Below, piece by piece: positions 51,347-62,764 of a DNA stretch of 64,000 nucleotides. This DNA is from Roseiarcus sp963779095. GTDB lineage: Bacteria; Pseudomonadota; Alphaproteobacteria; Rhizobiales; Beijerinckiaceae. The notes below the pieces were generated by a model. It did not search any database and was not told the DNA's origin. It saw only the letters and a list, made by a program, of their open reading frames with translations. The translations under genes were made by a program, and so were the position numbers. How positions within the stretch are numbered: the stretch's first letter is position 1; each line of letters begins with the position of its first letter. The stretch is taken from contig CAVZWU010000025.1 of assembly GCA_963779095.1 (NCBI GenBank), forward strand, positions 372,001-436,000. The letters run 5' to 3'.

Positions 51347-52300
51347 ATGAAGGTTCTGTTGTCTCTCGCTTGCGCCGGTCTGGCCGTGGCGGCGGCGCCC
51401 GCCTCAGCCGCCGATCTCCTGGGGACGTCTCCGCCGCTGAGCATGCCGGGGAGCCAAGGCCCGGCCATGTTCGAAGTCGGCACGAACTGGTATGTGCGCG
51501 GCGATCTCGGGATCGGCTTCGACAGGGCGCCGAGCGTTTCGTTCTCGAACATCGCCCTTCCGCCGCTCGGCGTCGTCGGCGCGCCGTTCACCGCCGGCTC
51601 CGGAACGAACTGGACGACCACGAACTTCACCGGCGGCGCCGGCTTCGGCTATCGGTGGAACGACTGGCTGCGGTTCGACGCGACCTGGGACTACAGCACC
51701 GGCCCCGGGGGCTCGCGGCAGGCGACGGTGGTCTGCCCTTACGGCCTGACCGGCGTGAGCAGCCCGGCTGGCGTTCCGCTCGGCTATCTCTACGACACGT
51801 CCAACACCTGCAACGGTTCGGCGAGCGCGCGTCAGTACAACAACACTTTCCTCGGCAACGCCTATGTCGACCTCGGAACCTATTACGGCTTCACGCCTTA
51901 TGTCGGCGGCGGGCTCGGGCTCAACATGAACGTCCTGTCGGCGAGCGCCAACTTCAACGAGACCGCCAACGGCCTGCCTTATGCCGCCGATCTGACTTCG
52001 ACAGGCTTTCCGCAGGTGTGGGTCAATCCCGAAGGACAGGCGCTCACCCCGCAACCCAACATCGCCTTTGCGCCGCAATTCTGGAACCGGTCGATCCGCT
52101 CGACCACCTGCTCGATGGCCTGGGCGCTCGCGGCCGGGATCGGCTTCAAGCTCACTCCGAGCGCAACGCTCGACCTCGGCTATCGCTACTTGAACAGCGG
52201 CACAGTCAATACGCTGATCAACCCGCAGACGGGCCTGACCATCCATCAGAACAATACGTCGCAGCAGTTTCTCGTCGGCGTTCGCTACTATCTGCAGTAG
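51347..52300 (+). CDS. Outer-membrane beta-barrel protein
   Basis: 317 aa from ATG 51347. A signal peptide (MKVLLSLACAGLAVAAAPAS, cleavage after ASA) is followed by ADLLG, then alternating strands such as NWYVRGDLGIGFDRA, GAGFGYRWNDWLRFDATWDY, YVDLGTYYGFTPYVGGGLGL, AWALAAGIGFKLTPSATLDL, GYRYLNSG and a C-terminal FLVGVRYYLQ with the terminal-aromatic pattern of outer-membrane proteins. It belongs to the Omp25/RopB-like barrel group of alphaproteobacteria. Expression is probably high, given the strong promoter upstream. Confidence 0.9.
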   Translation: MKVLLSLACAGLAVAAAPASAADLLGTSPPLSMPGSQGPAMFEVGTNWYVRGDLGIGFDRAPSVSFSNIALPPLGVVGAPFTAGSGTNWTTTNFTGGAGFGYRWNDWLRFDATWDYSTGPGGSRQATVVCPYGLTGVSSPAGVPLGYLYDTSNTCNGSASARQYNNTFLGNAYVDLGTYYGFTPYVGGGLGLNMNVLSASANFNETANGLPYAADLTSTGFPQVWVNPEGQALTPQPNIAFAPQFWNRSIRSTTCSMAWALAAGIGFKLTPSATLDLGYRYLNSGTVNTLINPQTGLTIHQNNTSQQFLVGVRYYLQ

Positions 52301-52554
52301 GGACGCGCAGCTAACGGCTGCGCCACATCGCCTCTGCGCACGAAGATTGTGGCGGCGCCTGTTCCGGCCCGAGGTTGCCGGACAGGACAATCTGGCGCCG
52401 CCGGCGCGGCGAGGGTTCTTGCGGTCCACCTCCCCTGGCTCGACGCGCCTGATAAAGCGCGACTTGTTTCGATCCCGCCGCCATGCGAGGCTTCCGGCTC
52501 CGAATAAGACCGAGGAGAATTCGGCGCCGATTTCTTATGAGGGGAGGACGCCCA

Positions 52555-53488
52555 ATGGTCAGAATGGTCGCGCGGCTGATCGCCGTCGCGTTGTTTGCGC
52601 TGTCACTGCCGCTCGCGGTTCAAGCCAAGACGTTCTACTGGATCTCGCATGGGAGCCCGGCCGACCCGGTCTGGACCTATTTTCTCGCTGGCGCGAACAT
52701 GTGGGCGAAGGATACCGGCCAAACGGTCAGGACCTCGTTCCACAACGGCGACGTGCCCTCGCAGCAGGAGGCGATCCGCGCCGCCATCGCCGCGAAAGCC
52801 GACGCGATCGTCACCACAAGCCCCGATCCGGGCAGCCTCGTCGACGTCGTCAAGGAGGCCCGCGCGGCCGGCATCCCGGTCATCAATTTCAACACGCCCG
52901 ACCCGAAAGTGAACTTCACGGCTTACGTCGGCGGCGACCTTCTCGTCGTCGGAAAGGCATGGGCGCAATATCTCGTCGATCACAAATTGGTTAAGTCCGG
53001 CGACTTCGTCTGGATGCCGGTCGAGGTGCCGGGCGCGAGCTATGGGGTCGAAGAGAAGAAGGGCATCGACGCTGTCTTCAAGCCGCTCAACATCAAGACG
53101 GAAGTCACCGACGCGACGCTCGATCAGGCGACCGTCATCTCGCGCATGAGCGACTACCTCACCGCCAACAAGGGTAAGATCAACGCGATCATCGGCCTTG
53201 GCGACATGGTGACGGGCTCGATCAAGCGCGTCTTCGACCAGGTCGGCGTCAAGCCCGGCGAAATCCCGGTCGTCGGCTGGGGCAATTCGCCGCGACACGA
53301 CAGCGGAAGTCAAGGACGGTTATGTCAACGCCGCCATGTGGCAGGACCCGCAGGCGACGAGCTATCTCGCCTTGTCGCTCGCCGCGATGGCGGCTGGCGG
53401 CGTGCCCCCGGGCTTCAACATCACGGTCGGCTCGCTCTATGACAAGTCGACCGTCGACACCTACGACAAGATGATGTCGGGCAAGTAA
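52555..53488 (+). CDS. Sugar ABC transporter substrate-binding protein, FrcB-like (one frame break)
   Basis: ATG 52555, with GGGGAGG upstream. A signal peptide (MVRMVARLIAVALFALSLPL, cleavage near QAK) precedes a periplasmic-binding fold of the ribose/fructose type: FYWISHGSPADPVWTYFLAG, DAIVTTSPDPGSLVDVVKEA, RAAGIPVINFNTPDPKVNFT, NKGKINAIIGLGDMVTGSIK. The frame breaks near 53296 and recovers as EVKDGYVNAAMWQDPQATSY, ending at 53488 with DKMMSGK. It would deliver a sugar to the permease encoded next. It is the first gene of a three-gene operon. Confidence 0.88.
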
Positions 53489-53602
53489 GCGCCGAACGCT
53501 GCTCGGTCCCGGACGTGTCTTCGGGACCGAGCGCCTTCTCCAACCGGGTTCCCGCTCCGACGGCGCTTGAGCCTTCGGCCGCCCCGCTTCCGGTGATCGG
53601 AC

Positions 53603-54590
53603 TTGACGCAGACTTCCACCCTCCGCCGCATCATATCGGCGCCGGAGTTCGGCCCCTTCGTGCTGCTGATTCTGGAGATCGCCGTCTTCGCGGCGATCAA
53701 TCCGGCGTTCCTGTCGCCACTCAACATCTCGAACACGCTGACCTTCACCGTCGAACTCGGCCTGATCGCCCTCGCCATGACGCTTCTCATGACGTCCGGC
53801 GAATTCGATCTCTCCGTCGGCTCGGTGTTCGGCTTCGCGCCGGTCGTGATGTGGACGCTCTTCAATGCGGGACTGACCTCGCTGTTCGTGGGCTTCGTCG
53901 TCGCGCTCCTCATCTCAGCCGGCGATCGGCCTCTTTAACGGGCTGTTCGTCACCCGACTCAAGATCCCCTCGTTCCTGGTGACGCTCGGCATGCTCCTGG
54001 TGGTGCGCGGCGTCGCGCTTTTCGTGACCGACGGATTTCCGCAGCGCACCTGGAGCGCCGGCGGCCAATGGCTCGACAAGCTTCTCGTCGGCGACTTCTA
54101 CGTCGGGCCGTTCCGCGTCTATGCCTCGCTGTTCTGGTTCATCGCGGCGGCGATCATCCTCGGCTACGTGCTGACGCAGTCGAAATTCGGCAACTGGATC
54201 CAGGCCTCCGGCGGAAACGCGGTGGCGGCGCGGGCGCGCGGCGTCAATGTCAACGCGGTCAAAGTCTGGCTCTTCGTGCTCAGCGCCGTCATGTCGGCTT
54301 TCGCCGGAATCATCAGCTCGATCCGCACCTCCGCCGCAAATCCGAACAGCGGAATGGGCTACGAGCTCGAAGTGATCGCGATGGTCGTCATCGGCGGCAC
54401 GGCGCTCACCGGCGGGCGAGGCACGATCCTCGGCACAGTCCTCGGCATCCTCATCCTGCGGGTGATGCGCAACGGCATCGTGCTGATCGGGGTGCCCGGC
54501 CTCGCCTACAATATCTTCATCGGCGCGATCATTCTTGGCATGATGGCGCTGCACTCCTGGCTCGAGCGCCGACACCAGGCGGGGACCTGA
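53603..54590 (+). CDS. Sugar ABC transporter permease, FrcC/RbsC-like (one frame break)
   Basis: TTG 53603 is the best start (MTQTSTLRRIISAPEF). Membrane segments include FVLLILEIAVFAAINPAFLS, GLIALAMTLLMTSGEFDLSV, with the family mark SGEFDLSVGS, then after removing one G near 53922, IPSFLVTLGMLLVVRGVALF, GGNAVAARARGVNVNAVKVW and MVVIGGTALTGGRGTILGTV, where the GG-A-x-L-x-GG-R loop contacts the ATPase. It forms the membrane channel. The stop lies two bases before the next ATG. Confidence 0.9.
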
Positions 54591-54592
54591 CG

Positions 54593-55355
54593 ATGAGCGA
54601 AGATCTCATCCGCATGGAGCATATCGACAAGTTCTACGGCCGCGTGCAGGCGCTCGACGACGTCAACTTCACTGTCGCGCGCCAGGAGATCGTCGGGCTA
54701 TTGGGCGACAACGGCGCAGGCAAGTCGACGCTGATCAAGGTGCTCTCCGGCGCCGTGCGCGCGATCCAGCGGCGACATCATCGTGCGTGGCAAGCGCGCC
54801 GACATCCGCTCGACGACGGACGCCATCGCGCTCGGCATCGAGACGATCTACCAGGACTCGGCGCTCGTCACCCAGCTCTCGATCGCGCGCAATCTGTTCC
54901 TCGGGCGCGAGCCGCTCAAGGGCCCGCGCTTCCTCAATCGCATGGACAAGGCGTTGATGGAGGAGGTCGCCGGCGAGCTTTTGAGAAGGGTCGGGATCGG
55001 CAAGTCGATCCCGGCCTCAACGCCGATCTCGTCGCTCTCCGGCGGCGAGCGGCAGGCGGTTGCGATCGCCCGCGCGATGCACTTCGACAGCGACCTCATC
55101 ATTCTCGACGAGCCGACCAACAACCTCGGCGTCGCGGAGACGCAAGGCGTGCTGCGCTTCGTGCGCAACGCGCGCAACTCCGGGCACTCCTGCATCCTGA
55201 TCGCGCACAACATCCACCATGTGTTCCAGGTGGTCGACCGCATCGCGGTCATGCGCCACGGGCGAATTGTCGCCGACGACATCGACCCGAAGCAAACGAC
55301 GGTCGCTGAGGTTGAGGCCGTCATCACCGGCGAACTAGCGGGGCCGACGCTCTGA
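54593..55355 (+). CDS. Sugar ABC transporter ATPase, FrcA-like (one frame break)
   Basis: ATG 54593, two bases after the permease stop. Walker A is LLGDNGAGKSTLIKVLSGAV, then after removing an inserted base near 54772 the frame gives GDIIVRGKRADIRSTTDAIA, IETIYQDSALVTQLSIARNL with the Q-loop, SSLSGGERQAVAIARAM as signature and LIILDEPTNNLGVAETQGVL as Walker B. It has a single nucleotide-binding domain (about 253 aa) as in FrcA, not the double domain of RbsA. It powers import of the sugar bound by the first gene of the operon. Confidence 0.9.
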
Positions 55356-55518
55356 CCGGGCCTGCCCGCCCGAATTGGACGGCGAGAGCCAGCGCTCGCT
55401 GTCGCTGCCGCTCTGTCGCGCATTGCTGAAAATTTGTCACGGATTGCCCGATCGGCCTATCGTCGGCTCGGGGTCGGGGAGAGAAATCGCGATGGCGTGA
55501 CGCTCGGGAATGACGAAA

Positions 55519-55889
55519 TGGCAGAGGCGAAGGCGGTTTTCATCATCTCCTCGGACCCGGAGTTCCGACCCGAAACTTCGCCAAAGGCAAGACGATCTTC
55601 AAGGAAGGCGATCTGTGGCGACGAGTTCTTCGTGGTCGTGCGCGGAAAGGTTGAGATCAGGAGCGGCGACCGTCATTTCGAGACCCTCGGCCCGGACGGC
55701 ATTTTCGGCGAGATGGCGCTGATCGACGACAGCCCGCGCAGCGCGACCGCCGTCGCGATGACCGACGTGACGGTGGCGCCAATCAAGGAAAATCAGTTTC
55801 TCTTCCTGGTCAAAAACACGCCGTTTTTCGCGCTCAACGTGATGCGCGTTCTCGCCCACCGGTTGCGCCGCCAGAACAAAGCGGTCTGA
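55519..55889 (+). CDS. Single-domain cyclic-nucleotide-binding protein (frame breaks near the start)
   Basis: A cNMP-binding beta-barrel is clear: NFAKGKTIFKEGD, then GDEFFVVVRGKVEIRSGDRH, FETLGPDGIFGEMALIDDSP with the phosphate-binding GEMAL-x(4)-R (SPRSATAVA), and FLFLVKNTPFFALNVMRVLA. No DNA-binding helix-turn-helix follows: the gene ends RLRRQNKAV. The first 30 codons require one or two corrections near 55575 and 55613, so the true start is unsure. With two predicted adenylate cyclases in the window, cAMP is a plausible ligand. Confidence 0.82.
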
Positions 55890-55979
55890 CGGACAGAAGG
55901 GCGACGTCTCGGCTCCTTCGCCCGGTTCGCGATGACGTCGCCGCCGCACGAGGCAGGCCGATATCGCGGTCGACGGTGC

Positions 55980-57161
55980 TCATTCCTCGAAAGGCAGGCC
56001 GGCGTACTGTTCGGCGACCAGGGCCGCGGCATGCTTCGATCGAAGAAGATGGTCGAATTCACTGAGCTTGATCCGGGTCTCGAACGCGTCATCGTCGGGA
56101 AACACGTGCAGCAAATTGGTCAGCCACCAGGAGAAGCGCTCGGACGCCCACACGCGTCTCAGCGCCATATCCGAATAAGTTCTCGAGATAGCGGTCGTCG
56201 CCCTTTAGAAAATGTGCGGCGAACGCGCGCCGCAAGATAGAAAACGTCGGAGATCGCGAGGTTGAGCCCTTTCGCCCCCGTCGGCGGGACGATATGCGCC
56301 GCGTCACCGGCGAGAAAGAGCCGGCCGTAGCGCATCGGCTCGGCGACGAAGCTACGCAAGGGCGCAATCGACTTTTCGATCGATGGGCCGGTCACGATCT
56401 TGCGCGCGATGTCGTCCGGAAACCGCCGCTTGAGCTCGTCCCAGAACTTGTCGTCCGGCCAGTCCTCGATTCGCGTATCGAGGCCGCACTGGATGTAGTA
56501 GCGGCTGAGCATCGGGTTGCGTAGCGACGCGAGCGCGAAACCCCGCTCATGCCGGGCATAGATGACTTCGCCGACCGGCGGCGTCTCCGACATGATTCCG
56601 AGCCAGCCGAACGGATAGGCGCGTTCGAAAATCCTGAGCACGGATTTCGGAATGCTCTGCCGCGACACGCCGTGGAATCCGTCGCAGCCGGCGATGAAGT
56701 CGCATTCGAGCGTCTCTGCCGCGCCGTCCTTCTCGTAAGTCACGCTCGGCGCAGCCGTCGGTCAGGGCGGGAGTTGGACTTTCTTCGCTTCCTCAACGAT
56801 GCGGCCGCCGTCGCGCTCCCGGATCCGATATAGTTCCTCGGTGATCGCCGTTTGTCCGTGCGACCACATCGGCCTGCCGGCGTGTGTCTTGGTGTCGATG
56901 AGAAACGGCTCGCGGTCCTGCCAGACGATGAAGCTCCCGTCATGCGCATGGCCCTCGCGGTCCATCCGCTCGCCGGCGCCTGGATTCGCGCAAAACCTTG
57001 ACTGAGCCGTATTCGAGCACGCCGGCGCGGATGCGCTTGAGCACATAGGCTTTCGTCTGCCGCTCGAGCACCACGCTGTCGATTCCGTCTCGATGCAGCA
57101 GATGCGAGAGCAGGAGGCCGGCCGGGCCGCCGCCGATGATCGCGACCTGAGTGCGGCGCAT
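55980..57161 (-). CDS. pobA: 4-hydroxybenzoate 3-monooxygenase (several frame breaks)
   Basis: ATG 57161 opens MRRTQVAIIGGGPAGLLLSH, the FAD-binding GxGxxG. Then VVLERQTKAYVLKRIRAGVL, CDFIAGCDGFHGVSRQSIPK, AYPFGWLGIMSETPPVGEVI, GPSIEKSIAPLRSFVAEPMR, LFLAGDAAHIVPPTGAKGLN and the end AERFSWW-type SERFSWWLTNLLHVFPDDDA. These are PobA segments in the right order. Single-base breaks lie near 56987, 56755, 56210 and 56170. PobA hydroxylates 4-hydroxybenzoate to protocatechuate with NADPH. No other protocatechuate-pathway gene is in the window. Confidence 0.9.
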
Positions 57162-57240
57162 GCTTCTTCTCCCTCGCCGCGGCGAATACGCGCCCCCCGC
57201 GCGTAGCATCGCAAATGCGACGCGTCGAGCCCCGGTCCGC

Positions 57241-58645
57241 TCAACCCGCCGACGCTCGGCGTCCAGCGGGCTCGCCGCCTTGGGCGAGCCCGACCGCTTC
57301 GAGCGCCCCGGCCTGCCGGCGCGCGACCGCCTCCTCGTCAAAGCCTTCGATCGCATCCTCGTACAGGCGATGAAAGTTGAGCCGAGCTACGAAGGCGCAG
57401 GAAAACGCTGCCGATGCCGATGGTCGCCCGCTCGAGAAACACGAATTCGCGCGGCACCGGCAGGCCGCCGCCCTCGGCCTTCAAAGCGCGCATCACCTGG
57501 CCCATCTCGCGCCGGCCATATTCAGACGGCTTGACCCCGTCCGCGGCGGTGCGCACCCGGTCGTCGAGAATCGGCCCGCACATGAATCGCGCCCAGAGCG
57601 TCATCGCCTCGGTCACTCCGGGCGTGAGCTTCGCGAAGCCCCACATCTCGTAGGCCTGCGCGACCCTGGCCATATCGTTCGCCTTCAGCGCGCGATAAAG
57701 CTCGACCACGCCAAGCACGAAGCGCGGCGGGAATACCCGCACGCACCCATAGTCGAACAGGTTGACGCCTTCGACGTTGCGCTCGCCGCCCCGTCCGGAC
57801 GCCGCGACCGTGTAATTGCCGAGATGCGGATCGCCGTGAATGACGCCATAGTGCAGGAACGGGCGCCACCATGCGTCGAACAGGCCGACCGCGATTGCGT
57901 CACGCGCCTCCTGGGGCGCGGCCTCGAAGGCGACGAGCGACTCGCCATCGAGCCATTCCATCGTGAGCAGGCGACGGGTCGACAGGCTCTCGTCGACCCT
58001 AGGAACGCGCACGAACGGGCGGTCAGCGAGCATGATGCGATAGAGCCGGGCGATCTTGGCCTCACGCTCGTAGTCGAACTCCTCGCGCACCCGCTCCCGG
58101 ATCTCGCGCGCCATCTCACGGGTGTCGATCGCCGCGCTCGCGCGCCGGTGCAGCGAGAACAGGAGATCGAGATTCGAGAGGTCCGTCTCCACCGCGGACG
58201 CCATGTCCGGATATTGCAGCTTGCAGGCAAGAGGCTCGCCGCCGAGGCTCACGGCCCGATGCACCTGGCCGAGCGACGCGGCGGCGGCCGGCTTGAGGTC
58301 GAAATCGGCGAAGCGATCGCGCCAGCTGGCCCCAAGCTCGGCTTGCATGCGCCGCCGCACGAACGAGGCCCCCATCGGCGGCGCCTGCGACTGGAGCTTG
58401 GCTAATTCCGCGGCGAAATCCGCCGGAACCGCGTCAGGGATGGTGGTCAGCATCTGCGCCACCTTCATCAGCGGGCCCTTCATCGAGCCGAGAGCCGAAG
58501 CGAGCGCCCTGGCGTCCGTCTCGCGCCCGCCTCCGCGCAGCCGGTTGACGCCGACCTTGGCGGCGAAGGCGCCAGCGTTGACGCCGAGACGCGCGTAGCG
58601 GGTCGCCCGCGCGCTCAGGCGATTGGCTTCGTCGTCGTGGTCCAA
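57241..58645 (-). CDS. ABC1/UbiB-family atypical kinase (one frame break)
   Basis: The start is uncertain: TTG 58645 is one option and no good ATG is in frame. ABC1 blocks are ALGSMKGPLMKVAQMLTTIP, the KxGQ-like segment, LQSQAPPMGASFVRRRMQAE, AAAASLGQVHRAVSLGGEPL with the alanine-rich nucleotide loop, EFDYEREAKIARLYRI and YGVIHGDPHLGNYTVAASGR, VEGVNLFDYGCVRVFPPRF. Near 57393 an inserted base interrupts the end; in the corrected frame it continues LNFHRLYEDAIEGFDEEAVA and stops at 57241. Such proteins support ubiquinone or lipid metabolism at the membrane. Confidence 0.87.
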
Positions 58646-58842
58646 GCGCGAATTCCCATGCAGAGGGCTCAGCAATGAATTGAATATAGGCCGCGCGCTG
58701 ACTGATTTCAGCCGCGAGAGAGAGGAAGGCGGGGCGAAACAGCAATTTTTCCCAAGAGCGGCGCCCGCTTCTTGGCTATGTCGGCGCACGCGCAAGCCCG
58801 CCTCCTTCACTACGGACCGGGGCGCGCGGCACGGAGGACGAC

Positions 58843-59166
58843 ATGATTTTGCGCTTGTGGCGCGGTTGGACGACGCCGGAGAAAGCCGACCGCTATGAGG
58901 AGCTGATCTCGACCGCCATCTTCCCCGGCATTGCCGCAAGGGCGATCGTGGGACTGGACGGGCTTGAGCTTTTCCGCCGCCCGATCGAAGGCGAGGTCGA
59001 GTTCATGACGCTGATGCGCTTCAGATCTTGGGAGGCGGTGAAGGATTTCGCCGGACCGGACTGGGAGGCATCCGTTGTGCCGCCGGCGGCGCGCGCCGTG
59101 CTCGACCGCTCCGACGTGAAGGCGACGCATTACGAAAGTCGCGTCGCCCGTCCTGCCAATGACTGA
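58843..59166 (+). CDS. Small ABM-like (antibiotic biosynthesis monooxygenase-fold) protein
   Basis: 107 aa from ATG 58843 with GGAGG upstream. It reads MILRLWRGWTTPEKADRYEE, LISTAIFPGIAARAIVGLDG, LELFRRPIEGEVEFMTLMRF and RSWEAVKDFAGPDWEASVVP. The pattern of a dimeric alpha+beta barrel with a central WxxxxxxxxF-type helix fits ABM/heme-degrading-type small proteins. The substrate is unknown. It ends two bases before the convergent oligoendopeptidase stop. Confidence 0.75.
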   Translation: MILRLWRGWTTPEKADRYEELISTAIFPGIAARAIVGLDGLELFRRPIEGEVEFMTLMRFRSWEAVKDFAGPDWEASVVPPAARAVLDRSDVKATHYESRVARPAND

Positions 59167-59168
59167 CC

Positions 59169-60998
59169 CTACTCCATCGCCTCGAGTTCGTCGATCATGC
59201 GCTCGATCACCGAAAGGCCGATTGTCCAGAAGCCGGGGTCTTTCGCGTCGAGGCCGAACGGGGCGAGCAACTCGGAATAGGATTTCGAGCCGCCGGCCGC
59301 GAGCATCGCGAGATAGCGCTCGGCGAAACCTTCGCTCGAGCGCTCGTAGACCCCGTAGAGCGAATTCACCAGGCAATCGCCGAACGCATAGGCGTAGACA
59401 TAGAACGGCGAATGGACGAAATGGCCGATATAGGCCCAATAGGTCTCATAGCCAGGCCTCAACGCGATGGCTGGCCCCAAGCTTTCGGCCTGCGTTCTCA
59501 TCCATGACTGATTGATCTCATCCACCGTCACTTCGCCATTGCGGCGCTCGAGGTGGACGAGCCGCTCGAACTTATAGAACGCGATCTGGCGCACCACGGT
59601 ATTGAGCATGTCCTCGACCTTGGCCGCCAGCATCGCTTTGCGCTCGGCGGGATCGGCCGCCTCGAGCATCGAGCGAAAGGTCAGCATTTCGCCGAAGACC
59701 GAGGCCGTTTCGGCAAGCGTCAGCGGCGTCGGCGCCATCAAGGCGCCGTTGACGCCGGCGAGCACCTGATGGACGCCGTGGCCGAGCTCGTGCGCGAGCG
59801 TCGTCACGTCGCGCGCCTTGCCGAGGAAATTGATGAGAAGGTAGGGATGAACGGATGGCGTCGTCGGATGGGCGAAGGCGCCGGGCGCCTTGCCGGGCCT
59901 GACCGGCGCGTCAATCCAGCCTTCATCGAAGAAGCGCCGCGCGATATCCGCCATGCGCGGGGAAAACGCGCCATAGGCGTTGAGCACCATGTCACGCGCA
60001 GCCTCCCACCGGTAGACGCGGCGCGCCGCGTTCGGCAGCGGAGCGTTGCGGTCCCAGTGGTCGAGCCGCTCCTTGCCGAACCAGCGGGCTTTGAGCGCAT
60101 AATAGCGATGCGAGAGGCGCGGATAGGCGTCCGTCACCGCCTTAACCAACGCCTCCACGACCTCGGGCTCGACCCGATTGGCGAGATGGCGCGAATCGGC
60201 GACGTCCTTGAATTTGCGCCACCGGTCGGAGGTCTCCTTGTCCTTGGCGAGCGTGCTGGTGATGAGGGCGAACAGACGCAGATTCGCTCCGAGCGTTTTG
60301 GCCAGCGCGTTCGCCGCGGCCTCCCGCGTCTTCTCGTCCGGATCCATGAGTTTGCCGAGCAGAGGCTCAAGCGTCAGGCTCTCGCCTTCAAAGTCGAACC
60401 TGAGCGCCGCCATCGTGTCGTCGAACAATCGGTTCCAGGCGGCCGCGGCGCTGACTGATTTGTCCAGGAACAATCGTTCGAGGTCGTCGGCAAGCTGATG
60501 CGGCTTCTCCTTGCGGATGTCCTCGAGCCACGGACGATAATGCCGAAGCGCAGGCGCAGCCATCGCCGCCTCGAGCTTAGCGTCATCGATGCGATTGAGC
60601 TCGAGCTCGAAGAACAGAAGATCGCCCGCGAGCGCCGTTACACGCTCCTGCGCGTCGCCATGGAATTTCGCGATTTGCGGATCGCTGGTGTCGGAAGCGT
60701 AGAGCAGCGACGCATAGGCCATGATGCGGCCCGTCAAATCCTGCAGCAACTCGTAGGCCTTGACGGCTTCGGCCAGCGTCTCTCCTTCGTCCGGCCGGTC
60801 GGCCAGCCCCGCCAGCTTGCCGCGATAGGCTTCGGCGAAGGCCTTGGCTTCGCGCTCGGCCCGCTCGAAATCGGCGGCGAAGCGCTGCGAGTCCATGCCT
60901 TCGTACAAATCCTGAAGGCGCCACTCCGGCAGCGCGCCAAGGTCCGCCGAGGCGGCCGGCGGCGCGGCGACGTCGGGGGAATGGAACTTAAAGCTCAT
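59169..60998 (-). CDS. pepF: Oligoendopeptidase F (M3 metallopeptidase)
   Basis: 609 aa, intact. The zinc motif HELGHGVHQVLAGVNGALMA has the HExxH His, Glu, His triad; the third ligand Glu is in LAETASVFGEMLTFRSML. FAHPTTPSVHPYLLINFLGK and the C-terminal SPFYVYAYAFGDCLVNSLYG with substrate-binding Tyr/His are typical of M3B peptidases. It cleaves short peptides in the cytosol. It is convergent with the ABM-like gene and is one of the few long genes here without a frame break. Confidence 0.94.
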   Translation of the reverse strand: MSFKFHSPDVAAPPAASADLGALPEWRLQDLYEGMDSQRFAADFERAEREAKAFAEAYRGKLAGLADRPDEGETLAEAVKAYELLQDLTGRIMAYASLLYASDTSDPQIAKFHGDAQERVTALAGDLLFFELELNRIDDAKLEAAMAAPALRHYRPWLEDIRKEKPHQLADDLERLFLDKSVSAAAAWNRLFDDTMAALRFDFEGESLTLEPLLGKLMDPDEKTREAAANALAKTLGANLRLFALITSTLAKDKETSDRWRKFKDVADSRHLANRVEPEVVEALVKAVTDAYPRLSHRYYALKARWFGKERLDHWDRNAPLPNAARRVYRWEAARDMVLNAYGAFSPRMADIARRFFDEGWIDAPVRPGKAPGAFAHPTTPSVHPYLLINFLGKARDVTTLAHELGHGVHQVLAGVNGALMAPTPLTLAETASVFGEMLTFRSMLEAADPAERKAMLAAKVEDMLNTVVRQIAFYKFERLVHLERRNGEVTVDEINQSWMRTQAESLGPAIALRPGYETYWAYIGHFVHSPFYVYAYAFGDCLVNSLYGVYERSSEGFAERYLAMLAAGGSKSYSELLAPFGLDAKDPGFWTIGLSVIERMIDELEAME

Positions 60999-61171
60999 CG
61001 ACTGCGTCTCTTTTCGTTAGACTGCCGCTAACGGTCCGCGGTTGTTTGGCGCCGACAAAGCGGCGCTTTTGAGGAGAGGGCGCATCGGAACGGGACTGCG
61101 TTAACATCGCGTTTACCCTGATGCCACAATGTCGCGCATTGCGCGGCGCGCAGGGGCGCCTTCGGACGACC

Positions 61172-62660
<1,489 letters not shown>

Positions 62661-62764
62661 TGCGGGCGAAGCGTTGGCCGTCGACAATCGGGAAGATATT
62701 GGCCTCGAAACGACTCGAGCGCGGGCGACAGGAAGGCGGCGCGCGCCGCGAGGCGGAGCTGAGG

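Noticed and set aside
53910..54575. A minus-strand open frame opposite the sugar permease
   Set aside because: It is the shadow of a conserved membrane protein and has no motif or ribosome-binding site of its own.
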